This document shows positions 16,462 to 26,413 of a stretch of 59,327 nucleotides of DNA, piece by piece. Where the stretch lies: NCBI RefSeq assembly GCF_000428865.1, contig NZ_AUAT01000007.1, positions 1-59,327 of the forward strand. Direction: 5' to 3'. The translations under genes were made by a program, and so were the position numbers. The notes beneath the pieces were generated by a model. That model was not told where the DNA came from. It saw only the letters and a program-made list of their open reading frames with translations, and did not search any database. This DNA is from Eremococcus coleocola DSM 15696. GTDB lineage: Bacteria > Bacillota > Bacilli > Lactobacillales > Aerococcaceae. The first letter of the stretch is position 1. Every line of letters begins with the position of its first letter.

Positions 16462-17685
16462 TTATTTATGCAAGACAAAGCGGTCAAATAAAGGTGCTGA
16501 GACTAGGTAACGGTCTTGGATAAAGTTGGGCTGATCTGCTTTTTCAAGGAAGGCGAATATGACCCCAGGACTAAGAATATTGGTTGTGGTTTTCAGCGGA
16601 TATCCAAGACTTCTGAGAAGGTCTTTGACAAATAAGACACAATTACTTCCGAATAAGTAATAAGTTTTATATGAACCTTGCTTTATATGGTGGAATTGGC
16701 TGCCGGGGTAACTTAACATTCGACCGGCAAAATCACCTTCTTGCTTAGGAGTTTGAGGTAACCAAAGTTCGCTTTGACAAAGCATATGATTTAAAAAATC
16801 GTGGGTCGCTTGTATTTGGTCCGGATTTAAACTGAAGGAATAGGCAAAAATACTCAGGTGGCGTTTGAGTAAGTAGTCCAAATAAGCGTCCAGGTCTGCA
16901 GTCATCAGCATACCTTCGCCCAAAAGGTCCAATAACTTTCGAGAATCAGCATCATAGTTACCGTATGAATAGACGCGTCCTTGAAAAGCCAGATCAATAT
17001 GGCCAATTCGATCATAAGAGGCCGGTCCATTTTGGAGTAAGATGACCAGGTCTTGGTCGGACTGGGCTAGTCTTTCTTTCAAAGTAGTCGCTGAGTAAAT
17101 TAGGTGGTGACCTTGTAATAAGCTTAGGTCCACTTTATCTAAGTCTTGAGGGAGGTCCTTTTGCCAGATTAAAAGAGATAGATAAGGAAAAAGTGCGGTG
17201 AGATAAATGGGGAATTGAGGCAAGCTATAGTTGAGTTTCCTTGAAGGAAGGGCTTCTTGTAAGGCGAGTAAGGCGCAGTAAATAGCTAATAAATAGGGGC
17301 CACCACCAAAGTTAAGGCAAAGCCAGATTAATAGGAGGCGGCTACTGATTTCTATAATGAATGGATAGACGCGTCCTTCTTTTTGTCCTAGCCAAATTAG
17401 AATTTGAAGACTAAGGAAGAGACAGTAAATGGCTTGAATGATGATGATGGTGGTATTGAGCAAGAGAAAAGTTAAAGTGGGAATAATCATTAGGACTAAA
17501 ATTAAAGTTAGGGTAAGTAAAAGAAAGAGTATGATTTTAGGCTTTAGTCTGCCGGCTTGGTAGGCTAAGCCAATACTGAGCCCAAGTGTTAAGAGACCAC
17601 AAAGGAGATAAAGCCAGGTTAGGTTAGGATTTAAGAGCAATATGGTCCAGATAATTAGATATAGGATTGGATAATTTTGTTTCAA
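16462..17685 (-). CDS. multi-TM protein with C-terminal permuted NlpC/P60-like domain
   Basis: 407 residues. Residues 1 to about 165 are six or seven closely packed hydrophobic segments. The rest is soluble and carries GHIDLAF with His229 and GSNCVLFVKDLL with Cys349. A His preceding a Cys at the head of a helix, with small residues around both, is the order seen in circularly permuted papain-like (YiiX/LRAT-type) NlpC/P60 domains. I recognise the pattern only, and no named family. Orphan gene, convergent with the liv operon. The start follows AGGAGG. A cell-envelope amidase or acyltransferase role is possible. Confidence 0.5.
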   Translation of the reverse strand: MKQNYPILYLIIWTILLLNPNLTWLYLLCGLLTLGLSIGLAYQAGRLKPKIILFLLLTLTLILVLMIIPTLTFLLLNTTIIIIQAIYCLFLSLQILIWLGQKEGRVYPFIIEISSRLLLIWLCLNFGGGPYLLAIYCALLALQEALPSRKLNYSLPQFPIYLTALFPYLSLLIWQKDLPQDLDKVDLSLLQGHHLIYSATTLKERLAQSDQDLVILLQNGPASYDRIGHIDLAFQGRVYSYGNYDADSRKLLDLLGEGMLMTADLDAYLDYLLKRHLSIFAYSFSLNPDQIQATHDFLNHMLCQSELWLPQTPKQEGDFAGRMLSYPGSQFHHIKQGSYKTYYLFGSNCVLFVKDLLRSLGYPLKTTTNILSPGVIFAFLEKADQPNFIQDRYLVSAPLFDRFVLHK

Positions 17686-17756
17686 ATTGGAACCTCCTTT
17701 CTTGATAGTTTAATTATAGGGGTCCTGGCTTTAAGGAACAAGTTTGGTGTTTTTTT

Positions 17757-17836
17757 AAGTTGTGCTTTGAGGTTGTCAATGCAAAGGAAAGTCCAAAATT
17801 GTGCATTGAAGCAGGTCAATGCACAGTCCCAAAAGA
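17757..17836. repeat. two imperfect ~36-39-bp units of the GTCCCAAAA repeat family
   Basis: Two copies beginning TGTGCTTTGA and TGTGCATTGA each contain GTCAATGCA and end in AGTCC(C)AAAA. The same GTGYTTTGAG and GTCCCAAAA words make the 42-bp array at 30691-30816. Confidence 0.5.
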
Positions 17837-17870
17837 GCCAATAGGATTTCGGTTAGAATAAATTTAAAAG

Positions 17871-17905
17871 AATAAGGAGACTGGGCCAATTCCAGTCTCC
17901 TTATT
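17871..17905 (-). terminator. terminator of the malR gene
   Basis: A perfect 14-pair stem (17871-17884 with 17892-17905, core AAGGAGACTGG) and a T-rich run on the minus-strand side. Confidence 0.8.
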
Positions 17906-17919
17906 GAGTATAAATAGTT

Positions 17920-18930
17920 CTAATCAGCATTACCCTGTACGAGTTCCGCTTTGACAATTTCATGATAATAACGGATTTCTTGGTCAGAATGTTGGTCGTT
18001 AAGGGCGTCAAAGAGGACTTGGAAGGCCCGTTTACCTAGTTCGATCGCATTAATATTGATATAGGCTTGGTGGATGCCTTGGGAGAAGTCAGACCGGTAG
18101 GGTTTAAAGGTCATCGCGGCAATCTGTCGGTCAGGACAGACATAGCGGACGCCCTCCTTAAAACCTCGGGCAACTAACTGGTCAACAATCACTGCGGCAT
18201 CTATTTCGGGCATGGCAGCAACCTCTCGTGCCATTTCAAAGCCGTTTTTAACTAAGAATTGATCAGGACGAAAAATCCAGTCAGGGTTAGCTTCTAAATG
18301 ACTTGCTTCATGAGCTTTTTGATAGCCCTGGTAGCGAGACTTAACAAAGATTTGCGGGTAGGCACTCCCAATAAAAGCAATATTCTTCTTGCCTTGGTCA
18401 ATGAGGTATTGGGTGGCCAATAAGCCTAAGTCCACATTATTATTATCCACAAAATTAGTTTGCCAATCGGTTGCTTGGCCAATGATTACAAAGGGTGTTG
18501 CTGACTGACGCACAAAATTAATAATGGGATCATCTTCAATGGCATAAAGAAAAATCAAGCCATCAACCAAACGGCCATTGACCATCCGTTGAATGTGACG
18601 GAGCCGTTCCTGATCGCCATTACCAGTATTCAATAATAAGGAAAAACCATTTTCCTCTGCGACTTCGTTGATTCCCCTTAAGACGGTAGGGAAGAAAGGG
18701 TTTTGGTAAAAAGCATCGGAAGCTTGGGGAAGGACTAAGCCAATAACTTTAGATCGTTTAGATACTAAGGATCGGGCTGTCAAATTAGGATAATAATGGA
18801 GCTCAGCCATGGCTTTACGAACTTTTTCTTTAGTCTTATCAGAAATTGACTTGCTGTCAGATAGGACTCGGGATACGGTTGAAGGGGCTACCCCAGCACG
18901 TTCGGCTACATCTTTAATGGTAACATTCAT
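17920..18930 (-). CDS. malR: LacI-family regulator of maltodextrin genes (MalR)
   Basis: 336 residues. The N-terminal helix-turn-helix is standard LacI (TIKDVAERAGVAPSTVSRVL), followed by a sugar-binding type I periplasmic fold (VIGLVLPQAS, IAFIGSAYP). It is divergent from malQ-glgP and next to the entire maltodextrin locus. GCAAACG-type half-sites lie at its own leader (18956-18963), at the malQ promoter (19051-19058) and near malE (25062-25069). It likely represses in the absence of maltodextrin. Sure as LacI-type; MalR by context. Confidence 0.82.
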   Translation of the reverse strand: MNVTIKDVAERAGVAPSTVSRVLSDSKSISDKTKEKVRKAMAELHYYPNLTARSLVSKRSKVIGLVLPQASDAFYQNPFFPTVLRGINEVAEENGFSLLLNTGNGDQERLRHIQRMVNGRLVDGLIFLYAIEDDPIINFVRQSATPFVIIGQATDWQTNFVDNNNVDLGLLATQYLIDQGKKNIAFIGSAYPQIFVKSRYQGYQKAHEASHLEANPDWIFRPDQFLVKNGFEMAREVAAMPEIDAAVIVDQLVARGFKEGVRYVCPDRQIAAMTFKPYRSDFSQGIHQAYININAIELGKRAFQVLFDALNDQHSDQEIRYYHEIVKAELVQGNAD

Positions 18931-18978
18931 TTAACATCCTCCTTTCTTGATATAATGCAAACGTATTTTCTATTTAGA

Positions 18979-19007
18979 ATTATATAATATCAAGCTTAGA
19001 ATAACAA
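18979..19007 (-). promoter_or_regulatory. promoter of malR
   Basis: On the minus strand TTGTTA (19007-19002) and TATAAT (18984-18979) are 17 bases apart. The half-site TGCAAACG (18956-18963) lies just downstream, consistent with self-repression. Confidence 0.55.
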
Positions 19008-19050
19008 TGGTATCCTTTTCAAAAAAATAATTAAGATAAATTTGAGAAAT

Positions 19051-19081
19051 CGTTTGCATTAAAGTTTAATTTTTGTATAAT
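19051..19081 (+). promoter_or_regulatory. malQ promoter with overlapping MalR-like half-site
   Basis: TTGCAT (19054-19059) and TATAAT (19076-19081), 16-base spacer. CGTTTGCA (19051-19058) covers the -35 element, so a LacI-type repressor bound there would block polymerase. Confidence 0.6.
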
Positions 19082-19125
19082 GAATTTGCATAAAGAAATT
19101 CAATAAATTTTATAAGGAGGTTTTT

Positions 19126-20634
19126 ATGGAACGCTTATCAGGTGTTTTAATGCATATATCATCGTTACCCAACCAGTACGGTATCGGTTCTTTCGGCCAA
19201 GCTGCCTATGACTTTGTCGATTTTCTTAAAGAAACTAAGCAGTCTTATTGGCAAATTCTACCCTTGACGACCACATCTTATGGGGATTCACCCTACCAAT
19301 CTTTTTCAGCTTTTGCGGGTAATACCTATTTTATTGATTTAGACCAACTATTAGCAGAGGGGCTATTAGTTCCGGAAGATTTAGCAGGAATTGATTTTGG
19401 ACGTAAGCCAGATGATGTGGATTACGGCCTTATTTTCCAAAGCCGTCAAGCGATCCTACAAAAAGCGGTCGATCGTTTCTTGGGTCAAGCCCGTCCAGCG
19501 GATTATGAAACATTTATTCAAGAAAAAGCGGAGTGGTTAGAGCCTTTTGCTGAATACATGGCAATTAAAGAATCTTTTGGTCTAGCATCTTGGATGGAAT
19601 GGGACCAAGATATCCAAACCCGTCAACCCCAAGCCTTGGACCGTTACCGGCAAGAATTAGCCGCCCAAATGGACTACCACCGGGTGACCCAATATTGGTT
19701 CTTTAAACAATGGCAAGCACTTAAGGGTTATGCCAACCAAAACCATATTCAAATTATTGGTGATATGCCGATTTATGTCGCAGCCGATTCTGTGGAAATG
19801 TGGGCCACGCCAGAATACTTTAAAACGGATGCCCAAGGTCGGCCAACGGTAGTCGCCGGGACACCACCGGATGATTTTTCAGCGGACGGTCAATACTGGG
19901 GCAATCCAATCTATGATTGGGATTATATGAAAGCCAATGGATATCAGTGGTGGGTGAAACGGATCCAAGCCAGTTTTGAACTCTATGACCGGGTCCGGAT
20001 TGACCATTTCCGTGGTTTTGAGTCTTACTGGGAAGTGCCTTTCGGTTCTCCAAGCTCAGCCCATGGCTACTGGGTAAAGGGTCCAGGATATGACCTTTTC
20101 AGAGTCTTAAAGGAAAAATTAGGTGACTTAGATATTATCGCCGAGGACTTAGGCTTTATGACCCCAGAAGTTCATGCCATGCGTGAGGCCACCGGTTTCC
20201 CATCTATGAAAATTCTACAGTTTGGTTTTAATGGTCATAACGATTCAACTGACTTGCCTCATCATTATTTCTGGAACACCGCTGTTTATGTTGGAACCCA
20301 TGATAATGAAACAGCTATGGGTTGGTGGAACGATACGGCGTCGCAAGCTCAAAAAGACCAACTAGTGACCTATCTCCATAAATTACCCAATGAAACTCCA
20401 GCTCAAGCCCTTAACCGCGGATTGGCCCAATCTGTGTCTCGTTTAGCGGTTTATACCATGCAAGACTTATTAAGTTTAGGCAATGAAGCCCGGATGAATG
20501 AGCCTTCTACCATTGGCAAAAATTGGAAATGGCGGATGACCCCTGACCAATTAAATCAAAGTGTGACAGATTTCTTAAAGAATATCACTGAAGTATACTT
20601 TAGAAGCAATCCTAAATTAACAGAAAAGGAGTAA
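19126..20634 (+). CDS. malQ: 4-alpha-glucanotransferase (amylomaltase, GH77)
   Basis: 502 residues, the normal GH77 length. Catalytic motifs are RIDHFRGFESYWEVP (nucleophile Asp, about residue 293), IIAEDLG (acid/base Glu, about 340) and GTHDNETAMGW (about 394). It transfers maltosyl units among maltodextrins, building longer chains for the phosphorylase encoded four bases downstream. Cytoplasmic. Good AAGGAGG site. Confidence 0.95.
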   Translation: MERLSGVLMHISSLPNQYGIGSFGQAAYDFVDFLKETKQSYWQILPLTTTSYGDSPYQSFSAFAGNTYFIDLDQLLAEGLLVPEDLAGIDFGRKPDDVDYGLIFQSRQAILQKAVDRFLGQARPADYETFIQEKAEWLEPFAEYMAIKESFGLASWMEWDQDIQTRQPQALDRYRQELAAQMDYHRVTQYWFFKQWQALKGYANQNHIQIIGDMPIYVAADSVEMWATPEYFKTDAQGRPTVVAGTPPDDFSADGQYWGNPIYDWDYMKANGYQWWVKRIQASFELYDRVRIDHFRGFESYWEVPFGSPSSAHGYWVKGPGYDLFRVLKEKLGDLDIIAEDLGFMTPEVHAMREATGFPSMKILQFGFNGHNDSTDLPHHYFWNTAVYVGTHDNETAMGWWNDTASQAQKDQLVTYLHKLPNETPAQALNRGLAQSVSRLAVYTMQDLLSLGNEARMNEPSTIGKNWKWRMTPDQLNQSVTDFLKNITEVYFRSNPKLTEKE

Positions 20635-20637
20635 GAC

Positions 20638-22917
20638 ATGACCCTTGTAAGTAAATATGCCCAAGCTCTTTACCAGAAACCCATCGCTGATTGTAATGAT
20701 TCCGAATTATATCAAGTCCTTTTAGCCTTAGTAAAAGACAAGGCCCAAGACTTACCTACTAATAATCAAAAGAAAAAATTATATTATTTCTCAGCTGAAT
20801 TCCTGATTGGAAAGCTTTTATCCAATAACCTTTTGAATTTAGGTCTGTATGATCAAGTGAGTCAAGAACTCCAAGCCGCTGGCAAAAATATGATGGATAT
20901 CGAAGATGCCGAACAAGAACCATCCTTAGGTAATGGTGGCTTAGGCCGTTTGGCGGCCTGCTTCTTAGATTCTATTGCTAGCTTAGGCTTAAATGGCGAT
21001 GGTTTGGGGCTTAACTACCATTTTGGTCTATTTAAACAAGTCTTTGAGGCCAATGAACAAAAATCAATTTCCGATGAATGGATTACTGATTCATCTTGGC
21101 TAGTTAAATCCCACCATCACTATACTGTTTCTTACCGAGACTTTGATTTAGAGTCAAGCCTTTATGATATTGATGTACTCGGTTATGAACGCAATACTCG
21201 CAATCGTTTGCGCTTATTCGATATTGATTCCGTCAATCCGAAAATTATCCACGACGACTCCATTGATTTCGATAAGACTAATATCAAAGAAAACTTAACA
21301 CTTTTCTTATATCCTGATGATTCCGACCACGCGGGTGAATTATTACGGGTTTACCAACAATATTTCATGGTGTCTAATGGAGCCCAATTGATTATTGATG
21401 AAGCCTTAGCAAAAGGGTCAAATCTTCATGACTTAGCTGACTATGCGGTCATCCAGATCAATGATACCCACCCAGCCTTAGTCATTCCGGAAATGATCCG
21501 GCTTTTAAATCAAGTACATGGACTAGATGTAGAAGAAGCGGTGGACATCGTGAAATCAATGACTGCCTATACCAACCATACTATTTTGGCTGAAGCTTTA
21601 GAAAAATGGCCATTGGCTGACTTAGAAGCTATTGTGCCAGAAATTGCGGATATCATTAAATATTTAGATGCTCGGATGAAAGAAAACTTTATTAACCCTG
21701 ACCTTGCCATTATTGATGACCTAAACCGGATACATATGGCCCGCTTATCAATCCATTATGGTTATTCCATTAACGGGGTAGCAGCCCTGCATACGGATAT
21801 CCTCAAAGAATCTGAATTGAAAGACTTCTACCAAGCTTATCCAGAGAAATTCAATAATAAGACGAATGGGATTACCTTCAGACGCTGGTTGATGGATGCG
21901 AATCCAGATTTGGCGGCTTACTTAGACCAATTACTGGGTGACCAATGGCGGCATTCGCATGACCTAAGCGGTTTAGCAGCCTATCAAGCGGATGCGGACG
22001 TCCAAGCTAAACTCGACGCAATTAAAGTTGGCAACAAAGCTAAATTGAACCATTTCTTACAAGGTCGCATGGACGTATCTATCAAGGATGATTCAATTAT
22101 TGATGTCCAAATTAAGCGGATCCATGAATACAAACGCCAGCAAATGTTAGCCCTCTATATTATTCATAAGTACTTTGACATCAAGGCTGGCAATAAACCA
22201 GCACGGCCAATTACTATTCTCTTCGGCGGTAAGGCGGCCAACGCTTATACCATTGCCCGGGATATTATTCATTTAATTTTATGTCTGTCTGAATTGATTG
22301 CTAAAGATCCTGAGGTAGCCCCATACCTACAAGTAGTCATGGTCGAAAACTATAATGTGACGGCCGCTCATTACTTAATTCCTGCGGCGGATATTTCTGA
22401 ACAAATTTCCTTAGCCTCTAAAGAAGCCTCTGGTACCGGTAATATGAAGTTTATGGTTAATGGTGCCTTAACGGTTGCGACCATGGATGGCGCTAATGTG
22501 GAAATCCATGACTTAGTCGGGGATGACAATATCTTTATCTTCGGTAAGGATAGTCAGACGATTGTGGACCTTTATGCTAACAATGCCTACCGGGCCTCTG
22601 ATTATTATGAAAAAGAATCAATCAAACCTTTGGTCGACTTTATCGTTAGTCCTGACCTCTTGGCTTTGGGAAATGAAGAACGTTTAAATCGGCTTCACCA
22701 AGATATCATTAATAAAGACTACTTCATGGCTTTAATTGACCTGGAAGAATTTATTGAAACTAAAGAAAAAGTTTATCAAGCCTATGAAGACCGGTCTACT
22801 TGGATGGCCAAGGTCATTAAGAATATTGCCCAAGCGGGCTACTTCTCTTCTGACCGGACCATACGTGACTACAATCAAGATATTTGGCATTTAGAAGAAA
22901 ACAAGTCTGCAAATTAA
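20638..22917 (+). CDS. glgP: glycogen/maltodextrin phosphorylase
   Basis: 759 residues. Family marks are EPSLGNGGLGRLAACFLDS (about residue 98), IQINDTHPAL, RIHEYKRQQML and the PLP-Lys region ASKEASGTGNMKFMVNGAL (about 600). It releases glucose-1-phosphate from maltodextrin ends using phosphate. It starts four bases after malQ, so the two act as a module. MalP and GlgP cannot be told apart by sequence alone; the locus favours maltodextrin. Confidence 0.95.
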   Translation: MTLVSKYAQALYQKPIADCNDSELYQVLLALVKDKAQDLPTNNQKKKLYYFSAEFLIGKLLSNNLLNLGLYDQVSQELQAAGKNMMDIEDAEQEPSLGNGGLGRLAACFLDSIASLGLNGDGLGLNYHFGLFKQVFEANEQKSISDEWITDSSWLVKSHHHYTVSYRDFDLESSLYDIDVLGYERNTRNRLRLFDIDSVNPKIIHDDSIDFDKTNIKENLTLFLYPDDSDHAGELLRVYQQYFMVSNGAQLIIDEALAKGSNLHDLADYAVIQINDTHPALVIPEMIRLLNQVHGLDVEEAVDIVKSMTAYTNHTILAEALEKWPLADLEAIVPEIADIIKYLDARMKENFINPDLAIIDDLNRIHMARLSIHYGYSINGVAALHTDILKESELKDFYQAYPEKFNNKTNGITFRRWLMDANPDLAAYLDQLLGDQWRHSHDLSGLAAYQADADVQAKLDAIKVGNKAKLNHFLQGRMDVSIKDDSIIDVQIKRIHEYKRQQMLALYIIHKYFDIKAGNKPARPITILFGGKAANAYTIARDIIHLILCLSELIAKDPEVAPYLQVVMVENYNVTAAHYLIPAADISEQISLASKEASGTGNMKFMVNGALTVATMDGANVEIHDLVGDDNIFIFGKDSQTIVDLYANNAYRASDYYEKESIKPLVDFIVSPDLLALGNEERLNRLHQDIINKDYFMALIDLEEFIETKEKVYQAYEDRSTWMAKVIKNIAQAGYFSSDRTIRDYNQDIWHLEENKSAN

Positions 22918-23041
22918 CAAGTATTCCTTTCTATTTTGTCAAATCAAACTGAATCATTACTGTATGAGGTGGCACTTTAAGGATTTTTGCCCAGCAAAGA
23001 GTCTTGGGTGCTGCCTTGATTTTTCCCAGGAAGGAAGGACT

Positions 23042-24805
23042 ATGCAAGCTGCCTTACTTTACCATCAACCAGAATCAGAATACGCCTATCTCTATGCTGA
23101 GGACTGCCTCCACCTGCGTTTGCGGGTGGGAAAGGGACAGGTTGCCCAAGTTAAGGTCTATTACCAGGAAGTCTTTAAAACCTTAGAGGGGACCGATTAT
23201 TACAGACAAACCATGACCTTGTGGGAACAAGACCGGGACTTTGACTATTATCAAGTCGCTATCGCTAATCCGCCTAAACGCTTTGAATATTATTTTGTGA
23301 TTGAAGACCTAGCCGGGCAGACCTACCTCTATAATGAGGTAGACTTGTATCCTTTAGCTGGACCGCCAAGCCAGGCAGACCTACGTGCTAATAAAGATGG
23401 CTTCAAACTACCGTATTTACATTGGTCAGACCACTATCAAGCACCGGATTGGGCCAAGGACACGGTCTGGTATCAAATCTTTCCGGACCGCTTTAAACGG
23501 TCAGGGAAGATTCCAAATCGCCATCACCTTCAAGACTGGGAACGGAATAGTCGCCCGGACCATGATGCCTTCTATGGTGGGGACCTTAAAGGGATTATCC
23601 AGCAGTTAGACTACCTACAAGACTTGGGTATCACTGGACTTTATTTGTGTCCGATTTTTGATTCGTCATCAAATCATAAGTACAATACCCATGATTATTT
23701 TAAGATTGATCCTGATTTTGGGACTAAAGAGGACCTGAAAGAATTAGTGACCCAAGCCCATCAACGGGGGATAAAGGTCATATTGGATGCTGTCTTTAAC
23801 CATATTGGCAGTCAAGCACCCATCTGGCAGGATGTCATCGCCAAGGGCAAGAAGTCAGACTATTATGACTGGTTCCATATTAATCAATTACCGGTGGACA
23901 AACTACGCCGCCTCGATGACGAAACCATGAATTATGAGACTTTTGCTTTTGTGCCGGCCATGCCTAAGTGGAAGACCACCCAGCCTCAAGCCCGGGACTA
24001 TCTCTTAAAGGTCACCCAATATTGGATCCAAGAATGTGATATTGATGGCTGGCGCTTGGATGTGGCCAATGAAATCGACCATGGTTTCTGGCGGGCTTTC
24101 CACCAAGCCTGTCTAGCCCTTAAACCTGACTTCTATATTGTAGGAGAAGTTTGGCACCGGTCTCAGCCGTGGTTACAGGGAGACCAATTTCATGCGGTGA
24201 TGAATTATCCCCTGCAAGAAATTATTGAAGGTCTTTTTATGGGGGTGGAATCTAACCGGTCCCAATGGTTAGACCAGCTCGGTCGCCTACGGATGACCTA
24301 TCGGCAGTCTTGCAGCGAAGCTCAGTTTAACCTCTTAGATTCCCACGACACCATGCGACTCTTTAATAAATGCGGGCAAAACTTAGCACTTATGCAAGCT
24401 AGTCTCACCTTTCTTTTCTTACAGGTGGGGAGTCCATGTATTTATTATGGTACGGAAATTGCTATGGCAGGTGGGGATGACCCGGATTGCCGCCGGCCCA
24501 TGCCTTGGGACTTTACGGACTCAGACCGCCAGATGCAAGCTTTTATCCAAGCCTTAATTAGCCTCCGTCATTCCTATAATTCTTTAATTAACCAAGGCCA
24601 CCACCATGAAAGTCTAACTTCTAAAGGAAGTTTAAAGCTTGAAATAGACCAAGGGCCAGAACGGTTACTGGCTTACTTTAATTTAAGTGACGAGGCCTTA
24701 AGTTTGGAAGAACAAAGTCAATCCGAGCCAGTTTTTTGTCAGGGATACCAAGCGGGGACTTTAACTAGTTATGGTTTCGTGGTTTTTGCTGAGCTTAATC
24801 AATAA
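23042..24805 (+). CDS. neopullulanase/cyclomaltodextrinase-type GH13 enzyme
   Basis: About 587 residues from the ATG at 23042, which follows GGAAGGA; a start at 22964 is possible but has no good site. An N-terminal CBM34-like beta domain (1-120) leads into a GH13 barrel: DAVFNHIG, DGWRLDVANE (nucleophile Asp), IVGEVWH (acid/base Glu) and LLDSHDTMR. No signal peptide, so it acts in the cytosol on imported maltodextrins or cyclodextrins. Likely co-transcribed with malQ-glgP (124-base gap). Confidence 0.88.
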   Translation: MQAALLYHQPESEYAYLYAEDCLHLRLRVGKGQVAQVKVYYQEVFKTLEGTDYYRQTMTLWEQDRDFDYYQVAIANPPKRFEYYFVIEDLAGQTYLYNEVDLYPLAGPPSQADLRANKDGFKLPYLHWSDHYQAPDWAKDTVWYQIFPDRFKRSGKIPNRHHLQDWERNSRPDHDAFYGGDLKGIIQQLDYLQDLGITGLYLCPIFDSSSNHKYNTHDYFKIDPDFGTKEDLKELVTQAHQRGIKVILDAVFNHIGSQAPIWQDVIAKGKKSDYYDWFHINQLPVDKLRRLDDETMNYETFAFVPAMPKWKTTQPQARDYLLKVTQYWIQECDIDGWRLDVANEIDHGFWRAFHQACLALKPDFYIVGEVWHRSQPWLQGDQFHAVMNYPLQEIIEGLFMGVESNRSQWLDQLGRLRMTYRQSCSEAQFNLLDSHDTMRLFNKCGQNLALMQASLTFLFLQVGSPCIYYGTEIAMAGGDDPDCRRPMPWDFTDSDRQMQAFIQALISLRHSYNSLINQGHHHESLTSKGSLKLEIDQGPERLLAYFNLSDEALSLEEQSQSEPVFCQGYQAGTLTSYGFVVFAELNQ

Positions 24806-25018
24806 AGTATGAAATCAATTGCACAAAATGTGTTGGATTTTAGTGGTTTAACTTCTTTTAGGGTAAAAGCCTAAAGTTACTAAATTTAGTTGCGACTTTA
24901 AGTATTGTTTGAGCTAGATCTAACAAAGCCTTTAGGCTAAGGGATAATATACGATAATATACAAGAATACTTAATCAGTGAAGCACTAAGAAAATTTTTG
25001 TAAAAAGCAAAAAAACAC

Positions 25019-25047
25019 TTGCAATTTGTAAGCGTTTCATAGATAAT
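25019..25047 (+). promoter_or_regulatory. malE promoter with internal cre-like site
   Basis: TTGCAA (25019-25024) and GATAAT (25042-25047), 17-base spacer. The spacer contains TGTAAGCGTTTCAT (25027-25040), close to the CcpA cre consensus. A CGATTGCA half-site follows at 25062-25069. Both glucose repression and maltodextrin induction are expected. The rest of the 24806-25091 gap shows only a spaced inverted repeat (AGCCTAAAG/CTTTAGGCT). Confidence 0.6.
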
Positions 25048-25091
25048 ACTATTAAAGAAAACGATTGCATAAAAGAATTGGAGGAAAGAAA

Positions 25092-26336
25092 ATGAAAATG
25101 AACAAATGGGTAAGTGCAGCATCTGCATTATTACTAGGCGCTACTCCTTTAGTAGCATCATTCGTTGGTGGTGTTGAGTCAGCTTCAGCACAAGAAACTT
25201 TAATCGTCTCTGCCGCAGGTCAATTCGACTATGTTTCAGAAAATATTAAAGCCTTTGAAGAAGCAAACAATGTTAAGGTTGAAGTTTGGGATAAAGACAT
25301 GTTCGAAGTTTTAGATGGTCTATCACTCGATGGTCCTGCTGGAACTGGCCCAGACGTAATGATCGCTCCATATGACCGGGTGGGTTCACTCGGAGCAACC
25401 GGTATGTTATTACCAGTTACTTTAAATGATGAAGCTGAATATGATGATACTGATAAACAACAAGTAACCTTTGATGGTGAAATCTATGCTGCTCCAGCAA
25501 CTATCGAAACATTAGTTATGTTCTATAACACTGACTTATTAGAAAAAGCACCAGAAACCTTTGAAGAATTAGAAGGTTTACTTAAAGATGATAAATATGC
25601 CTTTGAAGGTGAAGACGGCAAGAATGTTGGTTTCCTAGCTAACTGGGTTGACTTCTATCATACTTATGGTCTTTTAGCTGGTTACGGCGGATATGTCTTT
25701 GGTGAAGATGGTACTAACCCAGAAGAGTTAGGCTTAAATAATGAAGGTGCCGTTGAAGCCATTGAATATGCCACTAAATTCTATCAAGAATCTTGGCCTC
25801 AAGGTATGCAAGATAAAACTTCTGCTCCAGATTTCTTAAACCAAAGCTTCATGGATGGTAAAACAGCTGCAGTTATCACTGGTCCATGGATGGCCAATGA
25901 CTTTAACAATTCAGGCGTTAACTATGCAGCTGCTAAAATCCCAACCTTACCAAATGGTGAAGATTACAAACCATTCGGTGGTGGTAAAGGATGGACAATT
26001 TCAGCCTTCACTGAAAAACAAGAACTTGCTCAAAAATTCATTGACTGGGTAACTTCAACTGAACAACAAGACATTATGTATGAACGTCTTGAAGAAGTAC
26101 CAGCCAACCAAGTATCTCGTAAGAAAGCTGCTGAATCTGGTTCTGAATTAACTGCAGCCGTAATCGATGTTTACAAAAATGCTGTGCCAATGCCAAATAT
26201 TCCACAAATGGCTGAAGTTTGGACCGGAGCTGAAAACATGATGTTTGATGCTGTATCTGGTTCTAAATCAGCTAAGGAAACTGCCGATGCGGCCGTTGAA
26301 TTGATTAAAGAAGCAATTGCACAAAAAGGTTATTAA
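25092..26336 (+). CDS. malE: maltodextrin-binding protein of ABC importer
   Basis: 414 residues from ATG 25092 (GGAGGAAAG site). The signal peptide ends ESASAQE, a signal peptidase I site with no Cys. The mature protein is a type 1 extracellular solute-binding fold with GPDVMIAPYDRVG, DGKTAAVITGPWMANDF and a late FGGGKGWTIS, the MalE pattern. It should bind maltodextrins at the cell surface and feed MalFG. Lacking a lipid anchor, how it stays near the membrane is unclear. Confidence 0.9.
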   Translation: MKMNKWVSAASALLLGATPLVASFVGGVESASAQETLIVSAAGQFDYVSENIKAFEEANNVKVEVWDKDMFEVLDGLSLDGPAGTGPDVMIAPYDRVGSLGATGMLLPVTLNDEAEYDDTDKQQVTFDGEIYAAPATIETLVMFYNTDLLEKAPETFEELEGLLKDDKYAFEGEDGKNVGFLANWVDFYHTYGLLAGYGGYVFGEDGTNPEELGLNNEGAVEAIEYATKFYQESWPQGMQDKTSAPDFLNQSFMDGKTAAVITGPWMANDFNNSGVNYAAAKIPTLPNGEDYKPFGGGKGWTISAFTEKQELAQKFIDWVTSTEQQDIMYERLEEVPANQVSRKKAAESGSELTAAVIDVYKNAVPMPNIPQMAEVWTGAENMMFDAVSGSKSAKETADAAVELIKEAIAQKGY

Positions 26337-26413
26337 TAATTAATTACATCGTGTAATTGAGTCTGGTTGGCCCCTGCCGGCCAGACTTTATTACTTTATA
26401 AGGAGGTACCCTC

